The notes under the pieces are model-generated. The model saw only the letters and a program-made list of their open reading frames with translations. It was not told where the DNA came from and did no database searches. This document shows, piece by piece, positions 13,546 to 60,560 of a stretch of 64,000 nucleotides of DNA. The DNA comes from Glandiceps talaboti (Eukaryota; Hemichordata; Enteropneusta; Spengelidae), in assembly GCF_964340395.1 (NCBI RefSeq), contig NC_135566.1, forward strand, positions 1,470,501 to 1,534,500, read 5' to 3'. The translations under genes and the position numbers were made by a program. The first letter of the stretch is position 1; every line of letters starts with the position of its first letter.

Positions 13546-14744
13546 AGTTTGACAACATCAGTTGCCATTTCCTGGATTGGGTGTTATAGAGAATTCAGTG
13601 CACTCAAACTGATTACTTTGTGGACAGAATTGCAAAGCTTTACATGTTGTTTTTTTCATCATTACATGTAATTGTATATGTATCCAAGCATTTATCAATA
13701 TGCTCTTGATTTTAGAGTAAATTGTGAATACTCTGATACTTACAACCAAGGCTAGATCAAGTGTTTTTGAAATTAAATACTAATTGAGGGTACTGGTTTG
13801 ACGGCACTAAAGTGTTGTCACGCTATGATATACAGTACAAAGTTTTACTTTGAACAATAAACAGATTTGTCTGTCATTAGCTTGCAATGACGTCAAACTT
13901 AAGTCTATACTTTCAATCTTTGTATTGAAAGAGCATTGTTTTTTTTGGAATATACAATTTAAGTCTAAAAAACACCTAAGGCAACATTTACCACAGCAGC
14001 TGACACAAATCAGTCTGACAAAAAAACTTGTGCATTTCTTGAATATCATTATCACTACATGGGATTATGAACTGATACTAGAGTCAGAAGAATTTTATGA
14101 TATTATAGCTGATTTGTCTGAAATCAAGTGGAAATCTTCAACAGTATACAAGTGTTCAAAACTCCTGGATACAGCTGTAGTTATGTGAGAGTAAAATAGA
14201 TTACATGTATATAAAATGTTCAAAGTGGATTGGTGTTTCTTCCACTCGCACACTTATAATTGCTGCCTAGATATATTGAACAGCTGCTTGGCACTGTAAG
14301 ATATTTATAGTCTAAGGATATCCAGGGACTTGTTTGCAGTATATTGGAGAGTGCAATTATGCAAAACCTGGGATGGAAAAATGGCCTTTAAAGGTACACC
14401 AGCAGCTTGACATACACATTTCTACTAACGTGAACTGAAGTTGAATCCATGGACGGCTTACCTGTAGACTAAACACCAGTGATGCTTCAATGGTTTGTAG
14501 TATATATTAGCAGACCAATTTGTTTCACTTCAGTTACTTTCAATGAAAACTGAACATAAAACTAATTAAAGAAGTTTATTGGCAAGCTACCAGTAACATT
14601 GTGATATGAGACAGCCAGGTTCTCTATAGGAACAAATGTTAACATAGGTTTTATATCATTTAAATGAGAAATGGGTGTAAAGAAATGAAATGTCAACACT
14701 GAGACTTTGAAAAAGTAAATCTTTACAGTTTTATATTCTTTGAA
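13546..14744. other. Non-coding stretch with one unexplained open frame
   Basis: An ATG-to-stop frame of 112 codons at 13850-14188 (+) is the longest non-repetitive one in the 5' part, ending CSKLLDTAVVM. It resembles no family I know, and the opposite strand is also open over 82 codons. I see no splice sites or promoter tying it to a gene; chance is the likelier explanation. Confidence 0.35.
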
Positions 14745-15182
14745 TCTAGCTCACTTTCTGTGACTCTCTGTGCTCACTTTCCGTGACTCTCTGGGCTCAC
14801 TTTCCTTGGCTCTTTGAGCTCACTTTCCGTGACTCTCTGGGCTCACTTTCCTTGGCTCTTTGAGCTCACTTTCCGTGACTCTCTAGCTCTGTGCTCACTA
14901 TCCTTGGCTCTGTGTTCACTTTCCATGGCTCTGAGCTCACTTTCCATGGCTCTCTGTGCTCACTTTCCATGGCTCTCTGGGCTCACTTTCCTTGGCTCTT
15001 TGAGCTCACTTTCCTTGGCTCTTTGAGCTCACTTTCCGTGACTCTCCAGCTCTGAGCTCACTTTCCTTGGCTCTCTGAGCTCACTTTCCTTGGCTCTGAG
15101 CTCACTTTCCTTGGCTCTCTGAGCTCACTTTCCTTGGCTCTGAGCTCTCTTTCCTTGGCTCTTTGAGCTCACTTTCCTTTGC
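14745..15182. repeat. Minisatellite, unit about 23 bp, 18-19 copies
   Basis: Units read ctcactttccttggctctt plus tgag, with length variants of 17-31 bp. The CTTTCC core is constant while the GGCTCT part is shortened or doubled. Confidence 0.93.
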
Positions 15183-15495
15183 AAAGCCTGCTGATATGTG
15201 TGAAAGAGAAGTCAAACAGTACTTTGATCAAGGGAAATCTAATCCACATACTGAGATAGGATACTCTTAAAAACTAAATAATGTATATTATTTCTATGTT
15301 CTAAATAATTTAGTTCAAGCATAGTAACAAGTATTTAAAGAAAATGGATATTGAGTAAGGAAGCATCTCAGATGACAACTTGTGTTCAGAAACAAAATTA
15401 TGTATTAACAAGACTGTTGGTGTCATATTCATTTGGTGAACCTAGCTTCTGCTCCAACTTGAAAATTTTGGAATTATCATTGTGAATGTTTAGAT

Positions 15496-15638
15496 GTTAT
15501 TACTCCAATATTTTTCTTCCTTTAGCCAAGGAAATTAACCTAAGGGGTTTTTGTAAATAAAATCGACAGACGGAGTAGTAGCAACCTTTAAGTCTCGAGC
15601 ATTTTTTGGCTGAATGAAGAAAAATATTGGAGAGTAAC
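15496..15638. mobile_element. MITE-like hairpin element, copy B
   Basis: Left end contains actccaatatttttcttcc and agccaagg; right end contains ttggctgaatgaagaaa and aatattggagagt in inverted orientation. Same arm sequence as copy A (CCAATATTTTTCTTC) and a shared acctaagggg just inside the left arm. Confidence 0.72.
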
Positions 15639-16814
15639 ATTAATGTACAAACAAAGAAAAACTGGGGAAAGTAATGGTAATTTTGAACGTTTGGATTCAT
15701 ATTTCGAATACAGCAGAACCAGTGAAATAGACATGTGTTATGACATAGATGCACGTCATTACATAGAACAACCAGAGTATATATTCCGTATTTTCTGTTC
15801 TAAATGTCTCGTGCTTGGTATAATAATGCTTATAAATGTAGGTGACTGACCAGCACTTATGTGAAGCTGGTGAGAACCCTGAATAATACAAGCAAGTTGG
15901 AAAACAATGTTTCAATTTTGTTTGTTGTATTGAGGTTGATGTACAAGACTTGTCCAAATCCTCAATTGTCGTGTCTAAGTTAATACTTGGTAATATTTAA
16001 GGGTACAGGTTTATATTTAATCTTGAGGGAAAATAGGTGTGTGTGAGTTTGTGTGTGACAATTTGAGATGGTCCCTAATTGAACAAAGAGAAAACCATTA
16101 TAGGTTTGTGTACTTGTATTTTAGGTAATGTTTGTGTGAACTCATTTCAAGGAGATGTAAAATTGTTCAACTTCAGCACACAATTGAAATGTTTCCATGG
16201 TGATATATACATGTTGTATAGTAAAAAGGAAAGAGTTTAAATTACAATTTTAATGTTCACTCTGTTAATTTGGTGCCGAGGAGGTAATGAAACATAAATA
16301 TCTATTTATAGATACAGTATTATCAAAGGAAATGAGCTAAGGAAATTACATTTTGACAATAAATTTTAATAGGTCCTAAGATTAAAAAGTGAGTAATCAC
16401 ATCTACTGATGCTGTGATTGTCCAAATATTTATATCACTTGAATCATGCTTTGAAGTTAAGGGCACCAAACTGATTACATAGATTACAACTTCAAATCGT
16501 GAGAAAAAGATTTGGGATTACCGTATTTTGATAACTGAATATGGTGTTTTCAAAATCTTGACAGTTGAAAGGTTGCCTGGGTTGTGACTTGATAATCTGC
16601 AAGTAGTCAAACAAAGAGATAGAATCTAGACATAGAAATGGAGTTTGAGAATTTCTGGTCTGTGTAGCTTTGGCAGAGGTCTCAATGACCATGTACATGT
16701 ACAACTTACAGGCAATCCAATGGTAGATGGAAATACAGATAAAGACCAATATAAACACAGTAGGTGTACACTTGTGTACAAATACACTGTCACACAGACA
16801 TATACACATAGACA

Positions 16815-16817
<3 letters not shown>

Positions 16818-16856
<39 letters not shown>
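16818..16856. repeat. (CA)n microsatellite
   Basis: About 19 CA units; the overlapping reading frames are low-complexity. Confidence 0.97.
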
Positions 16857-16857
<1 letters not shown>

Positions 16858-17897
16858 TTTCACACAAATAATTCAATGAGCCAATGGTAAGGCAAAAAAA
16901 TACAAATGAGCCGTCACAGCTGTTTGCGTACATTGTATGTGTGCACCATTATTATTGCATGCTTACACATAATTTTTGTTATGGATACATGTAGGAAAAC
17001 AGACACACAGACACTATGTAAGTGCATGTAGACATAATTTTGAGACTTAGATAGATTAGTAACATGGATCTGTGGCGTAGGCATACAAGTTGTTGCTAAC
17101 TACATCTATCCTGTCTCCAGTGATGAAGAGCTGAGATGGCATCAAAACATTAAAAGCGATTCCAATATAATGCTGATTTATGGATGGTACAGTACATCAT
17201 GTACACAATCCTATTTGATATTATCAGCAATTGTCGCCCTACCAACTAGCAGCAGGTTCATTAATTTATCATTCTCAGATTGTATAAATCTGTTAGCATG
17301 GCATATGTTTGAGATTACAACGTAATCCCATTTAATGAGCAACCCATACAATTATAATATAAGGTATGCACATTTCATTAAAAATAACATGCATTGTTGA
17401 TGGAGACATTCGTTTGACTTACGAAAACACTGAAGGCTATTTATACCCACCAAGTCATATTGTGTTTAAGTAAAGTACAAGTACCTGCAATCATTAATAT
17501 CTTGAAACTTGCTATTCTTTCTAATTATACAGGACTGAGGTCAAATCAGAATGATCATTGTAATTTGCCATGTATTAAAGTAATAACATTCCTATAGAAG
17601 CGCCATGAGCTATTTTTTGTGTAAATATATGTCTATCAGTGCGATATTGCTGTGTTTTCTCTACTGTGCCATACCAAAATGATAGAAATTAGGAATAAAT
17701 GGCTATATTATATATTGAATAAGAAATGAATGTCCAGCTTATATTTTGTGATAGTATTTTGTATCAGGGTGTATTATATAGTTTTATGATATTGGCTTGG
17801 ATGAATTCCCAGAGGTATATGTTAATTATTTTTGAAAATGGAGATAATTTTATAGGGTGGATAATTTGCTATTTATACTACCATCCCAACCTACATT

Positions 17898-18115
<218 letters not shown>

Positions 18116-19192
18116 TAAGTCATAAAAATATTGCTGCCTTAATTTTCTGACACAAATCATTCCAAGTTAAAAGATTTTAGCTGAAGGCCAATTGAATCTT
18201 CCTGAACCCTGCATTATAGAATAATGTTGTGATGGAGTATAATGTTTCTGTCTGTGCTGGTCGATATTTTACCGAGTTGTACATCTCAGATGTACCTTGT
18301 ATTTGTATAACATGTATACATATTTAGATAATTAGGGAAGGGAAATGATGTTGATAAATTTCTTTTTTTGAATTTTCAGTTCAGGTGAGTGGAGGTGTAT
18401 AGGTAAAGAAAGTGATTGATATAAATCATTTAGTGTTTGTAGTGGTTTATAGTACTATCACATTTCCCAAGTCATCCCCACGCAATAGCCTCGCTGACAA
18501 GAGAATTGTGATTTTTGCCAGCTAATTGTGATGTCACTCCTCTAGATATGTGTCATGTTAAATTTACCTAATGGGGTGTATTTTTCCATTTGGTGGCCAT
18601 CAAATAAAATAGTGTTAATGTATTTTACTTGTGTAGTTACGGCAAATACACTTTCAGATGTGTTTGCCTTCTGGTCATCATTTTGATGAATAGTGAAAAT
18701 TGAAGAAAAGAAAAGCAATATGTACCTGCTATTATAGATATGGTGAATAACATATGAATGGTTATGAAAATGTATACGTGGCACTGCTTTATGTATAGTG
18801 CTAATATTGGTAATCAGAGAACTTACATGTACATACACAGAGCATACAAAATGCACTTTGTCCATATTTTAAGTATTTTTTTTGGACAAAATGTGCATAA
18901 TTTTTATGGTTATAGAAATTTGATCTGACTTGTCTCGTCAAACAATGGTAATTTCAGACATTAGTTTGCATGGTGACATTTTATCTATGATATTGACATT
19001 TACTCTCTTATTTATCTGTCACATGGAGTGGATGTGATATTACTAATGTATATGTATTCCTATAAAAAAAAGCCTAAATTAGAAGTTATAGGCTAGGATA
19101 GGATTTCTGTATGTACTAAATTTAAGTGTAAAATGGTTAGGTGTCAGATGGTAAGTATTTATAGGTACAAGTTACCCAAAGTCCATGCATAA
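18116..19192. other. Non-coding stretch, nothing recognised
   Basis: AT-rich; no conserved frame, RNA or repeat seen. Confidence 0.5.
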
Positions 19193-19421
19193 GGTTGTCA
19201 GTAGCTGAGTGGTGAAACCACGTGCCTCTTACCACTGAGGTCAGGGTTCGAATCCCATTCAGGGTTTGATTAAATTTACCATGCTGGAAGTAAGAAGAGT
19301 GTTGTTCTGTTTGACTACCGTACAACACAGGTTTTCCCCGGGTACTCCGGATTCCTCCTACATTAACACTGAACCTTCCTCCTGTTATTGAGCAATGCTT
19401 GTTGGATGGTAAATAAATAGA

Positions 19422-19464
<43 letters not shown>

Positions 19465-19467
19465 ATA
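19193..19467 (+). mobile_element. tRNA-derived SINE, copy 1
   Basis: The head has RNA polymerase III box A (tagctgagtgg, 19202-19212) and a perfect box B (ggttcgaatcc, 19245-19255). A tRNA-unrelated body follows with tttccccgggtactccgg, and an (AAAT)n tail ends the copy. The body is shared with copy 2. The tRNA head with a conserved central domain fits the SINE families of molluscs and other marine invertebrates; I cannot name the family from memory with certainty. Confidence 0.88.
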
Positions 19468-20718
19468 GTCCTCTAAAATTATGGTATAATTGTATATATG
19501 AAAACTAAAACTATTTCCCATGTCTGTTGTCTGAGTTCTAAATAATGTCTAATGTTATATACATGTACATGTACTAGAACGCTTTTTGGGTAGCACATAA
19601 GCAGTATCCAGTGTTATTTGAATAGGTCTGTTGACTTGTATATACTAACAGCCAGTTGGAATACAGAGCTGTTGTATTTTACAATCCTGCTGATATAGGT
19701 TTACATTCAAATTATGGGATTCAATTTTCCCTAATGTGAAATACATTTATGTATTTGTCAGTCAGTCATAATATTAAAGCCTGCAAGTCATGTTGTAATT
19801 TAGTTACCATGGTAGTTTTGCAAACATTTGATGTGCAGTAATTATGTACCCTTTTATGGCAATCGTGTACGGTTTCACAAAGAACTAACTATACATTTAA
19901 GTACAAAATAGCCCAGAGGTGTAGCTCATAAAATTTACTGAAAATGAAAAAAAGAGTGTGTGTGATTCCATTATGGTGTAATGAAATAACAGGAAATACA
20001 TGTTGTAGTGACAGCTACACAATGTACCTGTAACCGAATAAAAGATGTAACCTACATGTACATGTATGAAGATATTAGGATTCTGAGAATTAGGTCAACA
20101 TAATAGGAAAGATTGCAAAACAAACAGACACTAAAATATTAATATGGTCAGCGGTATACTTTTTTACAGTTGTTAATTTTTAATTATTTGAATAATGTGA
20201 GATTTATGTGGACATATACATATGATATATCTGCACTAATATATATTTATGTCATTATGGTTATCTTTTTGTGAGGTCATGTCATACACAAATAAAGAAT
20301 CCCAGACTGTTGTAACTGATATTTTCTGAGGGTTTTGTGGCCTATATGTACATTAATGTATAAACAAAGAACTTTGATTCATCGCCATGGCCAAGGAGAA
20401 TTACAAATTGTATTTCTAACAGCCATCATTCTGTAAATCTTTAAACAACTCACTAATCTTTATCCATATTTTATGGAAATGAAACAAAAAGTTTTTGCAT
20501 TTACAATATTGTGTATCTAGTAGTAGTCAGCATCTAAGTTGTCATGGTTACAGGTGTGAGTTGTAAGTAGGAAAGACAATAACTGTTGATTGTTGTATGA
20601 AACATACATAAATACATGTACATGTATTGTACCTAAGAATAAAATGGCATAGGTAAGGTTAGACCCTTTAACTTGCTTATGATTTGTAAAGCTGTCTAGC
20701 CCACTGTACAATTGAACT

Positions 20719-20835
20719 TCTTCCTTTCTTCATTCAGCTACAGAAAATTTGAATGACCTAAGGATCTTTGTCATTGAGTCAAACAACAAGTCATGAGTAT
20801 TATCCAGCTGAATATTGAATATATATTATTGGGAA
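20719..20835. mobile_element. MITE-like hairpin element, copy C (diverged)
   Basis: Left part ttcttcattcagctacag and aatgacctaagg matches copies A and B. The right end has ccagctgaatattgaat and attattggg in inverted sense. More decayed than A and B. Confidence 0.5.
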
Positions 20836-22353
20836 TATCATAATCACAAGTGTAATATATGAAAAAAAACGGGAACAATAAATAATATTGAATTGTTTTG
20901 AGTATTTTGGATCATGGAGTACTGCAGAACCAATGAGGTGATACATGATGTTCTCACTGGCATAAATGTGAACAATTATTGTCTGAAGGAGAAGACATTC
21001 TACTTTCTTGTGTACACTCTTTGAATTCTTGTTTGAGGTTATATGTTTTGTGTGTACATTCCCTATTATGAAGAGTGTAGTCTAACACTGGAGTGTTTAA
21101 ACATTGTGTTGTTGTCATAACTCAAGGCCCTTACATGACATACAATGTACATGTGTATATAGTGAGGTAGTTATTGCATAAATAGTTGGATCTGCAGGGT
21201 GAACATGTACATGTGTACATGCAAGGTGACAATTGTTCAGGGACAATCGCACAATGTCATACAAGCTCAATGAACGAACTTTGTTCGTTTTGGCCAAAAA
21301 CCCTTCCCCTACATGAGCTTTCAAACTTTATATATGATGTCACCATGATGAAAATTGTAGCCATCACATCACTTTGATCAATGTACATGTACATGTAATG
21401 TAAAAACATAGTAAACACATTCAAATATTAGCAGAAACCCAGCACTGTGTATATCACATAGCACTAAATTTTAATCGACTTATCAACATCTCAATGATAA
21501 ATACACAACCTTCTATCATTGAAGAAGTGAAAGTTTTCTAAATTTGGTTAGAAGTGCAAAAATGAAGTTCAGCAATCACATTGATGCCAGACCCCTTAAC
21601 TAATAAAGTTCATTTTGATATTGAGCTGGTGTGATTGTCCCTTATGTGCCAAGATGTTTTTGTACAAATGATATAAATGTTCATAGAGTACACATTGATG
21701 GAAGTCTAAAGCCTCTAGGTTCCAGGTTCCCATACAGCATATACACAAATGTGTGACAAAATACCCAGGAACCATAGAGTACATGTATATTAAATTGATT
21801 TGTCGTAATTACAAAAATCATTTGATCAATCAGTTAATACTCTCACAGATTACATGCTCATGTCTTCTCTCTGAGTTAATGGTATTCTTGATTGCCTCAC
21901 TCTTAAAAACATAAAAAGTAAAACACTAGGGAAGTGTTCTCTCTGAGCTAAATATGGAAATGATATTTTGTGTGGTCTTGAAAGGAGATTTGTACGTATA
22001 TGTAGTTGTCCTAATTTCTACACATATTATAATACCAACTGAGGTCGGCAACTAAATTGTTCTATGTTTGTTCCCATTTACAACTGTAGGTGGTCTGCCT
22101 CATCAGAAATACCAATAGCAACAATGACAATTTCTCTTTATTGGTCAAACCACTCACTGTGAACACCATGCATAAGTGTGTCCTCTAAGTTTGAGGAATG
22201 CAGAGATGAAGAATAGTATACATATATATATAATAGGTTGATGAAATTGGCTAACATTTTTTTTTGAAAATACCGTAGTGCCTATTACCAGTAGTGTTAC
22301 ATACTGTGTATAAAACTTTACCAGCTTTACATGTACATGTATATGTAATTGTG

Positions 22354-22421
22354 TTAAGATGTACATAAATATGTCTTAAGATGTACATAAATGTCTTAAG
22401 ATGTACATAAATATGTCTTAA
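22354..22421. repeat. 22-bp direct repeat, 3 copies
   Basis: ttaagatgtacataaatatg followed by tc, three times; the middle copy lacks four bases. Confidence 0.9.
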
Positions 22422-24548
22422 GTTTTGAAAAACCTTGCTGCATGGATATCAGGATTTAAACCTTTCACTGTGGATATCAAATACAAGTATGAATGTGTAC
22501 AGAGGATTGGCTGATCACTCTACGCATTTAACCCTTTGATTTTAACATTTCAATTTATGGTTCCATTGCACTAAAATCGAAACTTGGCATGATAATTTGT
22601 ACATGCTATGAGATAACTTAATAATTCCATGTGAATATTATAGACTGAACCACATGGTGACAAATGATGAATATTTTCATATAAATATATTCAACATATG
22701 TTATTACCTCATTTAAATATTATGCAAACTAGTGTGTTGTGTATGCTAATTTACATGCCATACCTTTCAGAAAATGATGCAGCTTGCAAAGATGACGATG
22801 ACCTGAGTGATGATCACTAGTAACTGATACATATTAACAGCTGTGCAAATATGACATTTATTGAAAACTTAACAGCAGTAATGTTTCCATTGAAATCTTA
22901 ATTAAGTCTGGCACTGTGATTAGGTGTCAGTTGGTACATGGTTCCATGGCACTGGGTATGACATGTTATTTCACCAGTGAAGTCAATATGTAATGATTTA
23001 TATTTATGAAGTCTGTATGTCACATCTGAACAGGGTTTGAATTTACAATAGTGGTCTTGAATCTAGTGACCACTGAATTTGTGTTTTAACAAATCTAATT
23101 TGTAGTAGTCCATGTCCAGACTGTCTCAGAATTAAGCTGTGCGGAGTTGAAAAAAAAATTATGAATCAAGGATTTGGATTCTGCAGATTGTATTTTGCAG
23201 AAAAAGCTAAACTGCAGGAAATTTTAGTTCAGAAATTTTGAAGATTTCAACAAGATTATTCCTCTTTCTCCCAACTTATACATGTACAAATGTAGTTGTG
23301 TACAAACAAATACCCCATAGGGAGAAATAGGATGAAATACGCATGAATATAAATGTGGCAGAAAAATGAATCTAACAGTGATAGACTTTTGCGACTAAAA
23401 TATTGGCAATCAACATCATGCTATGGACGACCAAATTCTAGTCTACATAGATCACTTTAATTGAAAAAGTAGTCTGATATACAACTACATATATGTGCAT
23501 GTACTTCATTGGTAAGCACAGCAGGCTGTGATGCAATGGGATGTTGCCATAGTGTTTTGATTGTTTTCATGGTGTTTTGTATTTACTGTCTGTAATAACA
23601 GATGCTGCTGTCTCCTTTTGTTTACATGAAATGTTAGTATAAACACAGAACAATGAAGTGGAATCCCTTAGAATGGATTATTTCACATTATTCAACCATA
23701 CAAATTTTGCAATGTACCCCAGAACATGCACCATTGTGCTAACTTTTTACTGAGCATTAGTGTATTTTAAAAGCACATCCACTTTTTGGCAAAGGTGTTG
23801 GCAGATCAGTGTTGTCGTATCAGTGTTTTCATATGTATATGCATGTAAATTAGTTATAATTAATTTTGTTGTCATACATGTATTGTAGTACATTTCATAT
23901 TGTTACAAAGTTGATGCTTCTGGACAGACACTTGAGAAAGTACAAAAATGTATGTCTCACATCAATGAACACGTCGTTGGCCATTTATGTACAATTCTGT
24001 TATAATGTTGCAAAATACATCTGACATACTTAACTCACTATGAAAGTGAACATCAACAGCTGTGGCAGCAAATAAATGTGGATTTCCTCAACAATTTACA
24101 TTTGTATTTCTAGTTTGCATTGGAAAACTTCTCAAAAGTAAAGACTCCTCTGTAGTACATATATTTAATAATTATATCAGATATCATATCAACCTTTTGT
24201 GATGTTAAGAATATCTCAGCTGCTACATATTATACACTGAATGCTTTTATGTATAGGTTTTGGCTAATCACAGAAGTTGCATTTTTTTGCAGTGTGCACT
24301 TGCATTGCATGCATATACAGTAAAAAAAAACATTATGCAGATTACCTCATTAATATGCAAAATATCCTTGTGTAGCCGATGGTGTACATTCAGTTTTGAT
24401 TGTGTTATGGTTTGTTTTCAGTAAAGAAAGGCATTATGCATATTTTATGACTTCGTTGGTATTCGATTTAATGTCTGCTTACAGATGATTCAATGCTCGA
24501 GTCATGATTATCATATGGTTTGAGTCTTTCTAACGGGTACACTTCTAA

Positions 24549-58143
<33,595 letters not shown>

Positions 58144-59364
58144 TGTGTCTTTTCTGTGCTTGGATTGTGTTAGCCGTCATCCGTTGTGGTAGTGCTAAAG
58201 TAGCTAGTAACCTAAACCACCCCCTCAAACATCACTCCTTCTGCTACTTTTGTTTTCATAAATAACTTTCTAAGAAACTAGAAAGAACAAAAATGATAAT
58301 CGTAACTAACTCGTAAAACTCATGTGTAACATTAATTCGTGTCATTGTTTGTGTTTAAATCTGAGGATGCACAGGATATGAGGACAGTGTCCCTTCACTC
58401 TCCTCTTTTAAATTCTATTCATAAATGTATTTAAAAAATCAGTTTAAAAAATGTGAAGTTAAAAAAAATGTTTTTTGTACACCACAATGAATTTGACCAG
58501 AAGAAGTATGGTCCAGCAGGATGTTTAATTTCCATGTTCGTCTCATGAATAGTTTTAATTTTAGTTTTTGTTTCAAGATGTGATAAAATAAAGTAAATTA
58601 TAGCGTAGGAGTAAAACTTATCCAGAACATACTTTGGTGCAATGTGAAGGACTGTTAAATTTTACAAATTTGTAACATCACAGTGTCATATCATGACGGT
58701 TTTAAGGGCATATTGAGCTCCCTATATATTTGGTCGAGAAGTTTGTCAATTTCAATATCACCAGGGTAGATATCACGTGTAGATTTGTGTAAAAATAACC
58801 ATTGCTTGCTTATGACAACTTAACATTATTGCCACAAGTTTTCTTTGTGTTTACATTGATTTTAAAGGTTTATTTCTTTTGCCAAAGTTTGAAGATTTCT
58901 TTTCCTTTTTAGCATCCAAATTATGTCATTATACAATAACTTTACTAAATTCTTTCATCATTTACGTTATCATTACCTCACCAACCATTCTTTACCGACC
59001 AAAAATAAGAACACATTTATGATTTATAGTTAGATGAGCTTGAAGTAGCTAGTGCTCTTTTTTTTTCTCTTTTTTTTTTACTGTCCACGTTGAAAAGACT
59101 GCATGATAGATTTACAAAACTAAACTGATTCTGTGAGTTCACCATGTTTCCCCCCAGCAAACATAAAGTTTTAAGGCAATCTGTTAGTTGTGCTTGAAAA
59201 CTTGCATGATTATACCGGATAACAATTTTATAAATATTGTATAAATATCACCTCCATGATGATAACAATCAGAATTGTTCAGTTCGATTGTAATCTTCTA
59301 TCAAAAGATTCCACACTCTCTTGTAGAAGTAATCATTTTATAATCATTTCTATTTACATGTATG

Positions 59365-59447
59365 TCCCATCATGCACCTGTCTGTGTAAGCATGCTCAGT
59401 GTCAACATCTTTTCTGAGCATGTGCAGTGTACAAGTGCATGATGGGA
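59365..59447 (+). other. Long imperfect hairpin in the 3'UTR
   Basis: Outer arms tcccatcatgcac (59365-59377) and gtgcatgatggga (59435-59447) pair perfectly over 13 bp. After one C.A mismatch, TGT/ACA pairs. After an internal loop, arms gcatgctcag (59390-59399) and ctgagcatgt (59414-59423) pair over 10 bp, closing a 14-nt loop. Could be a structured RNA element of the transcript or a small fold-back element. Confidence 0.65.
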
Positions 59448-59747
59448 GACTGATGACTGATCTGTAGTGTGTAGTTTTCTTATTAAACAATGCAATGTGA
59501 CAACAAAAGACACTGTTCATGTACACTCTCCCTGTATTTTGAAGAAATTGTAAATAAATGGGGAATGCTCGTCCCTGGCTTTCTCACCTTATCATATGCT
59601 TTGTGTTTGGCTGTGTTTCTGCTAATGTTCACTCACACCTTGACACTCTGTAGAAGAAACTTTTAACTGGTAGATGTTCATGTTATGCATGCATGTGTAA
59701 CACATAAATTCACTCAGTGTTTTTTGCTAAGGTTTTATAACCCCGGT

Positions 59748-59753
59748 AATAAA
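59748..59753 (+). terminator. Candidate polyadenylation signal AATAAA
   Basis: Canonical hexamer about 1.6 kb after the stop codon with a GT-rich stretch 10-30 nt downstream. Two earlier AATAAA hexamers (58587, 59553) could give shorter transcripts. Confidence 0.45.
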
Positions 59754-60344
59754 GGTGATGTCTGATCTGTATGTTGTTACTATACATTTTAACAGTTTGT
59801 GTTTGGGGTGATCCCAATTGAGAGTGTGATAAACTGAGGAGATTTAATGTACTTACTGTCACCCTAGAAGGAATACCATCCCACATAATCCTCTGCCCTC
59901 TCGGTCATTTCTGTCACTTTGTCACCCTATGTGGACCCCAGTCTGTTCCCATGTAAGTAAGCACATTACACAATGGGTGTCTGTCTATCTGGGTAATGTC
60001 AAAGCAAAATGAGAAATATTGGTACAAGACTTAATGAACACTGCAAGTGTGTGCCATATAATGAAGCAGTGAAACTCTGACATAAATAACCATCTGGTGA
60101 GAAACTGGTGGTTTTATTATATCATCATATTTGTCAGATACAGATGTGTGGATTTGAAATTAAAGATGAACTCCAAAACTGATTCTTGTCATGAGTAGTT
60201 GTCAAAAAGCTATGATGACCCACTTTATTCACATAAATAATATCACAATTCCAAAAACTCGTCATATTCATATTTCATTATCATGGTAGTGTTTTTCTGT
60301 CATATCCACTATTCATTACAAGCATGATAGCTGAAAGCCAAACC

Positions 60345-60560
60345 ATTTGTGATTTGGGGGAGGGAGGGTGGTACATCCAGTGTCCCTACCATTTCTGATT
60401 TGGTGGGGTGAATGGGTACATCCATTGTCCTTCATGGTAATAGATCCAACCAAATCTGATTTGGGGGAGGGTGGATGGTACAACCAGTGTCCTTCAGGGT
60501 AATAGACCCAACCATTTCTGATTTGGGGGAGGGTGGGTGGTACAACCAGTGTCTTTCAGA
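60345..60560. repeat. Minisatellite, unit about 62-65 bp, 3-4 copies
   Basis: Unit: ccatttctgatttgggggag, then ggtgg.tggtacaaccagtg and tccttcagggtaatagaccc. Confidence 0.9.

Larger units (their letters stand above)
15183..17897. other. Non-coding stretch
   Basis: Contains a MITE-like copy (15496-15638) and a (CA)n tract (16818-16856). Otherwise AT-rich without recognised features. Confidence 0.5.
58144..59775 (+). other. Probable 3'UTR of the SERCA gene
   Basis: AT-rich, no open frame, directly after the stop codon. Candidate polyadenylation signals AATAAA lie at 58587-58592, 59553-59558 and 59748-59753. The last is followed by T/G-rich DNA (tgatgtctgatctgtatgttg) suitable as a downstream element, so it is my preferred end. 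The UTR holds a long hairpin at 59365-59447. End position is inferred, not seen. Confidence 0.6.

Noticed and set aside
13119-13589. Three overlapping + frames of 132-156 codons rich in LPACVIQLS
   Set aside because: All three frames of a 26-bp tandem repeat are open; no gene structure.
13850-14188. 112-codon + frame as a possible gene
   Set aside because: No family likeness, opposite strand also open, no supporting signals; kept only as a note in the region entry.
59394-59430. CAGTGT loops in the 3'UTR hairpin as an iron-responsive element
   Set aside because: The flanking five bases do not pair and there is no bulged C in the needed place.
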